Shown: positions 1 through 5,278, counted from the first letter of the stretch. The stretch is DNA of 6,237 nucleotides from Planctomycetales bacterium (GCA_030631125.1 DAOVLS010000149.1:1-6237), one strand, 5' to 3'. A program made the numbers and translations. The notes: a model not told the origin generated them from the letters alone.

Positions 1-72
1 CCGAACGATGGAAAGTTTTCAGTTGCACATCCGCCCGACGAACTGTTTGAATTTATCCGCCCGCAAGCGTAA
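1..72 (+). CDS. possible C-terminal tail of an upstream gene (partial)
   Basis: Frame 1 is open from the first base and ends with TAA at 70-72. It gives 23 residues ending in DELFEFIRPQA, a mix of charged and aromatic residues that reads like an ordinary protein C-terminus. The stop lies 72 bases before the next gene, on the same strand, so the two could be co-transcribed. The piece is too short to name a family. Frame 2 is also open here (to a TGA at 128-130), so the frame choice rests only on composition. I see no terminator hairpin after the stop. Confidence 0.4.
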   Translation, partial: PNDGKFSVAHPPDELFEFIRPQA

Positions 73-129
73 CCTTTCTGCGCCCGCTGCGTTTGATATT
101 GTGCAGGCAGGTAGGGCGGGCCAACCGTG

Positions 130-135
130 AAAGGA
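130..135 (+). promoter_or_regulatory. ribosome binding site of the toroid lipoprotein gene
   Basis: AAAGGA ends 9 bases before the ATG at 145. It supports that start over the in-frame ATGs at 148, 163, 166 and 172, which would shorten or remove the N-terminal region containing Arg6. Confidence 0.55.
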
Positions 136-144
136 TAAATAGAG

Positions 145-1284
145 ATGATGGCAACAATCAGGATGATGATTATGTCGCTCTGCGTTACAGTGCTGTTGTC
201 GGGTTGTGGCGCCCAAGCCGACAACCTTTCTGGAGCCGGAAAATTCAAGGTCGCCGTTCCCGACGATCGCGTCCAGCCGCTGGGTTTTAAGGTCGTCCGT
301 TATCCGACGCTCGAAAAACTCGTCGAGCAATTCAAAGGATACCACGAGGAAAGCGAGAAGATTCGCAACGCCGACGGCAGTTGGGGCAAAGGCTACGGCA
401 AGGCCGTCAAACCGCCGGTGTATCACCCGCTGATGCGGGATACGGCGCGAAGGGTGCTCGGTTACATCGACGCACACCACGTTACCGGCGAGGCACTCTA
501 CAAGCAGCGGGCCAGGGAGGGGCTTGAGTATCTCCTGAAAGAGCAACGCCCCGACGGGCAATTCATCGCCTGGGTCGGCGATCCGGAAAAGGGCACAGTG
601 GGCTTCGGAGGCAGTCTCTACGTAACCGCCATCCCCTCAGCCGCCTTTATCGAAGGATACAAACTCTTCAATGACCGCAAATACCTTGAGGCGTCGAATA
701 AAGCCTGTGATTACATCTGCACCGTGCCTGTCGAAAGAGGCATACCGCTCATGGCAAGCAACGCCAACTTCAATCTCTTCGCCAGTTGGGCGCTGGCGGC
801 AAATTACGAGGTTACGAAAAACGAACTCTACCTCGACCGGGCCACCAGTTTCGCCTGGAACTCCATATACCTGCAACTTCCCTCAGGGATGTGGTCCGAC
901 TCCCACAATCAGGCGATAGCGTATCAAGGAATAATCCTGCGAGGTCTGGTAACGCTTCTGTCGGTGATGCCCGAAAGCGATCCGCACAGGATCAAGATAC
1001 AAAAGGCCACCTACAAGGCGCTGAATCACATCAGGGCCAGGCAAACGGCCGATGGAGGCGTGATTTTCAGACCGGACGACAAGACCGTCACATGGTGCGG
1101 TCAGTCTGCCCAGGCCATCACGATGTGCGCAATGCGGCTCAACTGGCCGGTGGAGGACTCGATCCACCTGGCGGCAAAGGGTATCTCGAAGCATCCCCGC
1201 CACCCCTGGCAGCTGGTAAGGGGCAATTACATCATGGCAATCGGAAGCCTTATGAGGGCATACAAGCAGGCAGAGCGGAATTAA
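145..1284 (+). CDS. lipoprotein with predicted alpha/alpha-toroid (terpene-cyclase-like QW repeat) fold
   Basis: The 379-residue product begins with a short n-region (Arg6), a hydrophobic stretch (residues 8-19) and a lipobox LSGC with Cys21, so it should be a lipid-anchored exported protein. I do not recognise a named family. The mature part is helical-looking and carries recurring Q-x-x-DG/SG-aromatic elements: NADGSW (76-80), REGLEYLLKEQRPDGQF (124-140), LQLPSGMW (243-250) and RARQTADGGVI (297-307). They resemble the QW motifs that close the helical barrels of squalene-cyclase and prenyltransferase-like toroids, and also the barrels of some glycan-active enzymes. No DxDD acid motif of class II cyclases is visible, and the export signal argues against a cytosolic cyclase. 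A role in glycan binding or cleavage at the cell surface is inference. A ribosome site precedes the chosen ATG. MoxR follows 44 bases downstream with its own promoter-like motif. No terminator is seen between them. Confidence 0.85.
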   Translation: MMATIRMMIMSLCVTVLLSGCGAQADNLSGAGKFKVAVPDDRVQPLGFKVVRYPTLEKLVEQFKGYHEESEKIRNADGSWGKGYGKAVKPPVYHPLMRDTARRVLGYIDAHHVTGEALYKQRAREGLEYLLKEQRPDGQFIAWVGDPEKGTVGFGGSLYVTAIPSAAFIEGYKLFNDRKYLEASNKACDYICTVPVERGIPLMASNANFNLFASWALAANYEVTKNELYLDRATSFAWNSIYLQLPSGMWSDSHNQAIAYQGIILRGLVTLLSVMPESDPHRIKIQKATYKALNHIRARQTADGGVIFRPDDKTVTWCGQSAQAITMCAMRLNWPVEDSIHLAAKGISKHPRHPWQLVRGNYIMAIGSLMRAYKQAERN

Positions 1285-1299
1285 GGGGACAGCACAGGG

Positions 1300-1305
1300 T
1301 ATAAT
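1300..1305 (+). promoter_or_regulatory. candidate -10 element (GGTATAAT) for moxR
   Basis: A perfect TATAAT preceded by GG lies in the 44-base gap before the MoxR gene. Transcription would begin near 1312, leaving a leader of about 16 bases that still includes the ribosome site. No recognisable -35 is found 16-18 bases upstream (the sequence there is the 3' end of the lipoprotein gene). The same octamer recurs at 2372-2379 and 3533-3540. Confidence 0.5.
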
Positions 1306-1317
1306 GCGGGCTTTTTC

Positions 1318-1323
1318 GGGAGG
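1318..1323 (+). promoter_or_regulatory. ribosome binding site of moxR
   Basis: GGGAGG sits 5 bases before the ATG at 1329. It is a strong match to the anti-Shine-Dalgarno and fixes this start. Confidence 0.7.
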
Positions 1324-1328
1324 TTGGT

Positions 1329-2363
1329 ATGACTGACGAATCGAAACAACCGGCGGACGTGCGGATTATCGAGAATCTCAGGCAGGCCAAGGCCAAACTG
1401 CTTGCCGAACTGCACAAGGTCATCATAGGCCAGAACGACGTCATCGAACTGCTGCTCCAGGCGATCCTCTCCCGCGGGCACTGCCTGCTGGTGGGCGTGC
1501 CGGGGTTGGCCAAGACGTTGATGGTCTCGACGCTGGCCGAGGTGATGAAACTGGATTTCAACCGCATCCAGTTCACGCCCGACCTGATGCCCTCGGACGT
1601 TACCGGCACGGAGATCATCGAAGAGGACCGCACCACGGGCAAACGCGAGTTCCGGTTCGTCAAAGGCCCGATCTTCGCCAATATCATCCTTGCCGACGAG
1701 ATTAACCGCACCCCGCCCAAGACCCAGGCAGCCCTGCTTCAGGCGATGCAGGAATATCACGTAACCGCCGCCGGGACACGACACGATCTGTCGCTGCCGT
1801 TCTTCGTCCTCGCCACCCAGAACCCAATTGAGCAGGAAGGGACCTACCCGCTGCCCGAAGCCCAACTTGACCGGTTCATGTTTATGGTCTTTGTCGATTA
1901 TCCCAGCCGGGACGAGGAGCGCCTGATCGTCAAGACCACGACGATGGACATCGCCGGGAAGCCCGAGCCGGTCCTCTCGGCTGAAGACATCCTCGCCCTC
2001 CAGCGGATCGTTCGCAAGATACCCGTCAGCCAGCACGTAACCGACTACGCCGTCAACCTCGCACGGGCCTCGCGCCCGGACGACCCGACCGCGCCGGAGT
2101 TCGTCGGCAAGTACCTCACCTGGGGCGCAGGGCCAAGGGCCGGGCAGTACCTCATCCTCGGCGCTAAGAGCCGTGCCCTTCTGCACGGGCGGTTCAACGT
2201 ATCCTGCGAGGACGTCCGCGCCGTAATCCAGCCGGTAATGCGCCACCGCATCTTCACCAACTTCAACGCCGACGCCGAAGGCATCAAGCCCGAAAACCTC
2301 ATCGAGATGCTGCTCAAGACCGTCCCGGAACCGTCCGTGAAGGACTACGCCGCCGCAAAGTAA
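1329..2363 (+). CDS. MoxR-family AAA+ ATPase
   Basis: The 344-residue product has the usual length and full motif set of MoxR ATPases. Walker A is GVPGLAKT (56-63), Walker B is IILADE (119-124) followed by INR, and sensor 1 is Asn165 in LATQNP. Next come the family signature [16 protein letters not shown] (168-183) with a candidate arginine finger Arg182, and a sensor 2-like GAGPRAG (267-272, Arg270) in the C-terminal helical lid. MoxR proteins act in the cytoplasm as ATP-driven chaperone-like hexamers that help assemble or activate partner complexes, usually with a von Willebrand factor A-domain protein or a DUF58 protein encoded next door. Neither partner is visible here: the left neighbour is a toroid lipoprotein and the right one an AraC regulator. 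The substrate therefore cannot be named. A strong Shine-Dalgarno and a GGTATAAT precede the gene. The ATPase assignment is secure; the biological role is not. Confidence 0.95.
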   Translation: MTDESKQPADVRIIENLRQAKAKLLAELHKVIIGQNDVIELLLQAILSRGHCLLVGVPGLAKTLMVSTLAEVMKLDFNRIQFTPDLMPSDVTGTEIIEEDRTTGKREFRFVKGPIFANIILADEINRTPPKTQAALLQAMQEYHVTAAGTRHDLSLPFFVLATQNPIEQEGTYPLPEAQLDRFMFMVFVDYPSRDEERLIVKTTTMDIAGKPEPVLSAEDILALQRIVRKIPVSQHVTDYAVNLARASRPDDPTAPEFVGKYLTWGAGPRAGQYLILGAKSRALLHGRFNVSCEDVRAVIQPVMRHRIFTNFNADAEGIKPENLIEMLLKTVPEPSVKDYAAAK

Positions 2364-2373
2364 GCAAAGGCGG

Positions 2374-2379
2374 TATAAT
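2374..2379 (+). promoter_or_regulatory. candidate -10 element (GGTATAAT) for the AraC gene; predicted leaderless transcript
   Basis: TATAAT preceded by GG lies 6 bases before the ATG at 2386. With the usual spacing of about 7 bases from -10 to start, the transcript would begin at or next to the A of the start codon, so the message would be leaderless. Consistent with this, no properly spaced Shine-Dalgarno exists (the only AGG, at 2381-2383, is 2 bases from the ATG). No -35 is evident; that position falls in the end of moxR. Confidence 0.5.
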
Positions 2380-2385
2380 AAGGTA

Positions 2386-3486
2386 ATGAAGAATATCCGC
2401 GAGGCGATTCACGAGTGTATCGAACATCGCGTCCTGCCATGGATTGAGCGCGACGGCATCAGCAACCTGATCCTGCCCGAGCAGATTACCCCCGCCGATT
2501 GTATCAGATCGAAAAGATGCAACCGGCCACATAATCCGCCGCACCGCGAGGACGACCTTATAATCGGACTGGCTGGGCGAGCGCCTCGTTGTATCGACAA
2601 AAAAGCGTTTGTCTTTACGCCGGGCAGAATAATGCTCCTGCCGAGAGGCACTCCCTGCGCGGCGATCGAGAAAAACTGGTGGCGGGTGAAGGATCTTGAC
2701 CCCAATCAGCCACCTTCGATACTGTGGCTGATGGTCTTTCCTTTCGGCGTCCAGGTACAGGTTTTGCGCACCGACGTCGAATCCGATGCGACAGAGGCAA
2801 GCCTGCCGTACGTGCTTCTGGGTCGGCATTTCAACAGACTTACAGCCGGTCTGCTGAAAGAGGTTCGTTCCACCTCTCCCCATTCTTCTGATATCGGTCG
2901 GTGCTTTCTGGCGGAGTTTATGTACCGATGCCTTCGTGCCGACACCGCCGACATAGCGGGAATCCCACCCCGCCGCCCGCGGGGAGCATCGTCGAGGGGT
3001 CTCGCGCGTGGCGGGTCTCGCCCCTCCAAACGGACGAAGGCGCGGCGCCGTTCGACTTCGCCTGTCCCGAGCAAGGTCGAGGGGCCCACGACAGGTAAAT
3101 CGGTCAAGAAAGGGACGAAGTGGTCTTCCAGCCAGATGCAGGCCGTCCGGGAATTCATCCATTCCAACTACCACGTCTCCATCACTATGGACGACATCGC
3201 CGAATCAGCCCATCTAAGCGTCAATTATTTCGGACACCTCTTCAAGGAAGAGGTCGGGGTTACACCTATACAGTATCTCCTGAATATCCGCATGGAAGCA
3301 GCCAGGGAACTGCTTCTGACCGACCTGAATATCTCCGAAGTAGCCCGCATGGTCGGTATCAACGACCCGTACTACTTCAGCAGGGTCTTCAGCCGCGCCA
3401 ACGGCGCCAGCCCCCTCCAATATCGCAAAAAGATGATAAAAGCCGCCGATCGACCACCTCGTTCCCGGCGAAAATCCGTTGAATAA
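2386..3486 (+). CDS. AraC/XylS-family transcriptional regulator with repeat-derived linker
   Basis: The product has 366 residues. The C-terminal part (about 249-349) is a clear AraC double helix-turn-helix: the first unit spans about 265-291 (ITMDDIAESAHLSVNYFGHLF), and the second about 314-340 (NISEVARMVGINDPYYFSRVF), followed by SPLQYRKKM. The N-terminal part (about 40-185) has a beta-rich cupin-like pattern around FVFTPGRIMLLPRGTPC and WLMVFPFGVQVQVL, typical of ligand-sensing AraC domains; the ligand is unknown. Residues about 193-237 are an abnormal linker rich in Arg, Ser, Pro, Gly and Lys, encoded by GC-rich palindromic DNA that looks like an inserted intergenic repeat kept in frame. 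The ATG at 2386 is the only sensible start: the next in-frame Met is residue 83, and no Shine-Dalgarno precedes it. The regulator lies 22 bases after moxR and 314 bases before the PEP-CTERM gene. It may regulate neighbouring export or surface genes, but that is inference. Confidence 0.93.
   Translation: MKNIREAIHECIEHRVLPWIERDGISNLILPEQITPADCIRSKRCNRPHNPPHREDDLIIGLAGRAPRCIDKKAFVFTPGRIMLLPRGTPCAAIEKNWWRVKDLDPNQPPSILWLMVFPFGVQVQVLRTDVESDATEASLPYVLLGRHFNRLTAGLLKEVRSTSPHSSDIGRCFLAEFMYRCLRADTADIAGIPPRRPRGASSRGLARGGSRPSKRTKARRRSTSPVPSKVEGPTTGKSVKKGTKWSSSQMQAVREFIHSNYHVSITMDDIAESAHLSVNYFGHLFKEEVGVTPIQYLLNIRMEAARELLLTDLNISEVARMVGINDPYYFSRVFSRANGASPLQYRKKMIKAADRPPRSRRKSVE
2964..3096 (+). repeat. GC-rich palindromic repeat inserted in frame in the AraC linker
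   Basis: This stretch contains hairpin arms CCCCGC/GCGGGG (2968-2973 and 2979-2984), a 9-bp direct repeat GTCGAGGGG (2991-2999 and 3076-3084), and inverted arms CCTGTC/GACAGG (3061-3066 and 3090-3095). TTCGACTTCG at 3051-3060 faces the second GTCGA. Elements of the type TTCGACTTCGC...CCCGAGC...GTCGAGGGG are, from memory, common dispersed intergenic repeats in environmental bacterial genomes. Here the element is translated as a basic, low-complexity linker. The boundaries are approximate, and copy number cannot be judged from this window. Confidence 0.6.
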
Positions 3487-3511
3487 TCCATCAAAATAGC
3501 GGTATCGTCTA

Positions 3512-3540
3512 TTGGCAATATCAGGCCCTTGTGGTATAAT
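3512..3540 (+). promoter_or_regulatory. sigma70-type promoter for the PEP-CTERM gene
   Basis: TTGGCA (3512-3517, 5 of 6 to the consensus) and TATAAT (3535-3540) are separated by exactly 17 bases. The -10 is preceded by TGG, an extended -10. Transcription should start near 3547, giving a leader of about 254 bases before the GTG at 3801. This is the best promoter in the window. Confidence 0.75.
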
Positions 3541-3671
3541 GCCCATTGTTGAATCAGTGGTATGTTCCATCCGCTACATGAAACGTGAGGCGTTTCGGAT
3601 CACGTTGAAAAAAGAGGAAGTTCAGAAAGAAGGTAAAACGGGAAATAATTTCAGATTGCATACCGGCAAAA

Positions 3672-3710
3672 CCGGCACTTGAACGGAGCGAAGCGAAGTG
3701 AAAGTGCCGG
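3672..3710. repeat. imperfect palindromic element with 9-bp arms
   Basis: Perfect arms CCGGCACTT (3672-3680) and AAGTGCCGG (3702-3710) enclose a 21-base loop containing GGAGCGAAGCGAAGTG. A second CACTT/AAGTG pairing (3676-3680 with 3696-3700) can slip within it. The GGAGCGAAG-type loop recalls the reverse complement of the tandem units at 5082-5140, so both may belong to one family of small dispersed repeats; that link is inference. Confidence 0.5.
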
Positions 3711-3787
3711 AACCGGCGGGCGTTCCGTCGGGCCTGCTTCATCCCTTGGGAACGAGGCAGGGAGGCATTTCGAGGGACTTTTTATGG

Positions 3788-3793
3788 AAGGAG
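3788..3793 (+). promoter_or_regulatory. ribosome binding site that fixes a GTG start
   Basis: AAGGAG (part of GGAAGGAG, 3786-3793) lies 7 bases before the GTG at 3801. The nearby ATG at 3784 is out of frame and upstream of this site. Starting at GTG gives a well-formed signal peptide beginning with Met-Arg-Lys. Confidence 0.8.
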
Positions 3794-3800
3794 TAGTAAA

Positions 3801-4895
3801 GTGAGAAAGGCAACAATTGTATTGGTAGTATTGGCAATGGCAGCCTTCGCATGTCCGGCATGGGGAGCGGCTAAGACCTGGGTCGGCGGTAGCGGCGACG
3901 AGTGGCGCACCGACGCCAACTGGGTGCCGGACGCCGAGCCTACCAGCGCTGACCAGGCAACCATATCCGGCGGCGCCAGCGTCAGGGTCGGCGAGAGCAA
4001 CAGCGCCATCGCCGGCGCTGCTGCCGACACGCTGGCGGTGGGAACCTCCGGCGGCGGGACCGCCACACTCGAAGTCTGGGGCCACGGCTACGGAACCAAC
4101 GCGACCTTCACCACCGGCGGGCAGGTGGACGTGTACGCCGGCTCCACCGTCAACATGACCAGCGGGTGGTGGAAACCGGACGGGGGCATCGTTGTCCACG
4201 CCGACGCGTTGTTCAACGTATCTGCGACTGGAAATGGCTTTATGCGCTACAGCAGCGGTAACATAAAGATTTACGGCGAGTTCAACCACACCGGCGGGAA
4301 GGTCAATCCGAAGAGCGGCACCTATTACATCGGCGATTGCACCGGCGTTGATCCTGCCTCCGGCAAGTTTGTTTCCAGCGGCACAGCAGACACCCGGCTC
4401 GCTTATCTCCAGATCGGCGACGGCGGCGCCTTCGAGGTCGTCGGTTGGCCGGCGTGGGTACAGGCCGGAGGAGTTAGCGCCTATGTGGGCACTCAGTGGA
4501 CCCAGGAATCCGGCGGTACGCTCAAGTGCGTCATCAAGGACGACGGCGCGGGTAACGTCGGCATCCGCAAGATAATGGTCGGCAGAAGTGGAGTCGGCGG
4601 TACGTCCTACAGCAACGCCGTCTTCAAGAGCGGCAGCATCCTCGACATGGAAATCGACGGCGCGACGGTGAACGTGAACGACTATTTCGACCTGCTCACG
4701 ACCTATGGGCAGATCAATGATAAGAGCCTGGGACTGCACGCCGACGATCAGACCGATTGGGTCATATCGTGGCACGACACCGATAGCGACGGCGCAGATG
4801 ATACGCTGCGCGTAACTTACGTTCCCGAGCCGGCGGCGCTGGCGCTTCTGGGTATCGGCGGACTGGGTGCCCTGATCCGTCGGAAAAGGCGTTAA
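3801..4895 (+). CDS. PEP-CTERM sorting-domain surface protein
   Basis: The product has 364 residues and a GTG start set by a strong Shine-Dalgarno. Residues 1-23 form a Sec signal peptide (MRK, hydrophobic core, cleavage near AWGA/AKTW). The mature N-terminus KTWVGGSGDEW...NW...A.PTSADQATISGG (25-58) is the G-x-W/NW/P-x-D-x-A-x-I pattern common at the start of beta-rich surface proteins in PVC bacteria. The middle is Gly-, Thr- and Val-rich with short beta-repeat-like segments (about 60-300), and DTDSDGADDTL lies at 327-336. The C-terminus is a full PEP-CTERM: VPEP (341-344), a hydrophobic segment (345-359) and RRKRR (360-364). In this system the tail is recognised by an exosortase in the inner membrane and the protein goes to the envelope or exopolysaccharide matrix. 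No exosortase gene is in the window. The central domain's function is unknown; it may be structural or adhesive. A dedicated promoter and a long leader precede it. Confidence 0.92.
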   Translation: MRKATIVLVVLAMAAFACPAWGAAKTWVGGSGDEWRTDANWVPDAEPTSADQATISGGASVRVGESNSAIAGAAADTLAVGTSGGGTATLEVWGHGYGTNATFTTGGQVDVYAGSTVNMTSGWWKPDGGIVVHADALFNVSATGNGFMRYSSGNIKIYGEFNHTGGKVNPKSGTYYIGDCTGVDPASGKFVSSGTADTRLAYLQIGDGGAFEVVGWPAWVQAGGVSAYVGTQWTQESGGTLKCVIKDDGAGNVGIRKIMVGRSGVGGTSYSNAVFKSGSILDMEIDGATVNVNDYFDLLTTYGQINDKSLGLHADDQTDWVISWHDTDSDGADDTLRVTYVPEPAALALLGIGGLGALIRRKRR

Positions 4896-4918
4896 TTTGA
4901 CAATTGATTGGTTCCTGT

Positions 4919-4951
4919 CCCACAGTCCATCCCCTGGGGGTGGGCTGTGGG
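4919..4951. terminator. strong 15-bp hairpin after the PEP-CTERM gene (possible terminator)
   Basis: Bases 4919-4933 pair with 4937-4951 over 15 positions with only two T-G wobbles, around a 3-base loop. It starts 24 bases after the TAA of the PEP-CTERM gene, where a terminator is expected. The 3' side, however, is followed by TCG and seven A rather than a T-run, and the opposite strand offers no T-run either. It is therefore not a canonical intrinsic terminator. It could stabilise the mRNA 3' end, or be a palindromic repeat. Confidence 0.5.
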
Positions 4952-5007
4952 TCGAAAAAAAGTGCGTTTTCAAAAAGAAGTGATTTAATACTACATCGCG
5001 AGTTAGT

Positions 5008-5054
5008 GCAGGCCCGAAAGGCCGACTGGAAGTCAGCCGATAGCGACTGCCTGC
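5008..5054. repeat. nested palindromic (REP-like) element
   Basis: Outer arms GCAGGC (5008-5013) and GCCTGC (5049-5054) enclose an inner hairpin in which GACT (5024-5027) pairs with AGTC (5031-5034). That inner hairpin extends past one C/A mismatch to GGC/GCC (5020-5022 with 5036-5038). GGCC at 5011-5014 can alternatively pair with GGCC at 5020-5023. The core GGCCGACTGGAAGTC resembles short intergenic palindromes of the GACTGGAAGTC type that I recall from planctomycete-like genomes. It is followed at 5069-5082 by the hairpin GCCTT/AAGGC. Copy number in the genome is unknown. Confidence 0.5.
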
Positions 5055-5081
5055 CGGTCTTCGAGCCTGCCTTCGCCAAGG

Positions 5082-5140
5082 CTTCCGTCTTCGCTCTGCT
5101 TCCGTCTTTGCTCCGCTTCCGTCTTTGCTCCGCTTCGCCG
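5082..5140. repeat. 17-bp tandem repeat, three copies plus a partial fourth
   Basis: Copies lie at 5082-5098 (two differences), 5099-5115 and 5116-5132 (identical, CTTCCGTCTTTGCTCCG), followed by a partial copy from 5133. The unit length is not a multiple of three and the array lies between genes, so it is very probably non-coding. Such an array is prone to copy-number change between strains. Confidence 0.85.
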
Positions 5141-5174
5141 AGACAAGTCGGCATGGCAAGCGGGTCTGGCTAAC

Positions 5175-5198
5175 ATCTTATACCGCTTGGGATAAGAT
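5175..5198. promoter_or_regulatory. imperfect palindrome upstream of the beta-helix gene, candidate operator
   Basis: ATCTTAT (5175-5181) and ATAAGAT (5192-5198) are perfect inverted arms. CC/GG at 5183-5184 and 5189-5190 extend the symmetry past one mismatch, leaving a 4-base centre. It is AT-rich and lies 96 bases before the beta-helix gene. It could bind a dimeric regulator or form an RNA hairpin. No convincing -35/-10 pair is seen nearby. Confidence 0.35.
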
Positions 5199-5218
5199 AC
5201 GCTGTAGTATTAAGTGTT

Positions 5219-5278
5219 ATGCAATACTTCATTGATGACTCGACCGGCGTCCAGCCTGTAATTCACGCAAAAAAATAA
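5219..5278 (+). CDS. possible 19-residue upstream ORF (leader peptide candidate)
   Basis: ATG at 5219 opens a 19-codon frame (MQYFIDDSTGVQPVIHAKK) ending in TAA at 5276-5278. The stop is directly adjacent to or overlaps the A-rich ribosome site of the beta-helix gene, 15 bases before that gene's ATG. Its own start lies in the loop of the hairpin AAGTGTT/AATACTT (5212-5218 with 5223-5229). No clear Shine-Dalgarno precedes it. The position would suit translational coupling, but a chance ORF of this length is common. Confidence 0.2.
   Translation: MQYFIDDSTGVQPVIHAKK

Larger units (their letters stand above)
3547..3800 (+). promoter_or_regulatory. long structured 5' leader of the PEP-CTERM gene
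   Basis: This covers most of the 314-base gap between the AraC and PEP-CTERM genes. Visible structure: a hairpin GAAACG/CGTTTC (3580-3585 with 3591-3596), which competes with an overlapping AACGTGA/TCACGTT pair (3582-3588 with 3600-3606). Then come a 9-bp hairpin CCGGCACTT/AAGTGCCGG (3672-3680 with 3702-3710) and CCTGCTTC/GAGGCAGG (3733-3740 with 3754-3761, one G-U), with CCC/GGG in its loop. It does not match any riboswitch consensus I can recall. A 34-codon ORF (3578-3682) lies within it but has no ribosome site. Confidence 0.4.

Noticed and set aside
8..130. Frame-2 ORF from ATG at 8 to TGA at 128-130
   Set aside because: About 40 residues of unremarkable composition with no ribosome site. 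The frame-1 tail ending at 72 reads more like a real protein end.
19..561. 180-codon minus-strand ORF at the left edge
   Set aside because: It overlaps the lipoprotein gene in antisense and has no ribosome site or family features.
1281..2246. 321-codon minus-strand ORF opposite moxR
   Set aside because: It is a shadow of the MoxR gene, whose protein has all the expected motifs; the antisense product shows no recognisable domain.
2559..2564. TATAAT inside the AraC coding region
   Set aside because: It lies within the sensor domain, lacks the GG prefix of the three intergenic copies and has no gene start just downstream; probably chance.
2314..3174. 286-codon minus-strand ORF opposite the AraC gene
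   Set aside because: It is an antisense shadow; the + strand encodes a clear AraC DNA-binding domain.
3666..3770. Possible riboswitch (c-di-GMP, SAM or cobalamin type) in the PEP-CTERM leader
   Set aside because: The hairpins are present, but none of the conserved core sequences of these classes could be found by eye.
4897..4902. Perfect TTGACA just after the PEP-CTERM stop
   Set aside because: No -10-like hexamer lies 16-18 bases downstream; that position is the arm of the 15-bp hairpin.
3651..5159. 502-codon minus-strand ORF opposite the PEP-CTERM gene
   Set aside because: It is antisense to a gene with a signal peptide, Shine-Dalgarno and intact PEP-CTERM. Its product is low-complexity Ala/Gly/Val and runs through hairpin and tandem-repeat DNA at both ends. 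Long antisense frames are common in GC-rich DNA.
4904..5173. 89-codon + strand ORF in the spacer after the PEP-CTERM gene
   Set aside because: It runs through the hairpin, the nested palindrome and the 17-bp tandem array. Its start is in the spacer without a ribosome site, and the product is repeat-derived.
5177..5184. CTTATACC, a minus-strand GGTATAAG resembling the shared -10 octamer
   Set aside because: One base differs from the octamer, it is part of a palindrome, and no minus-strand gene follows it.
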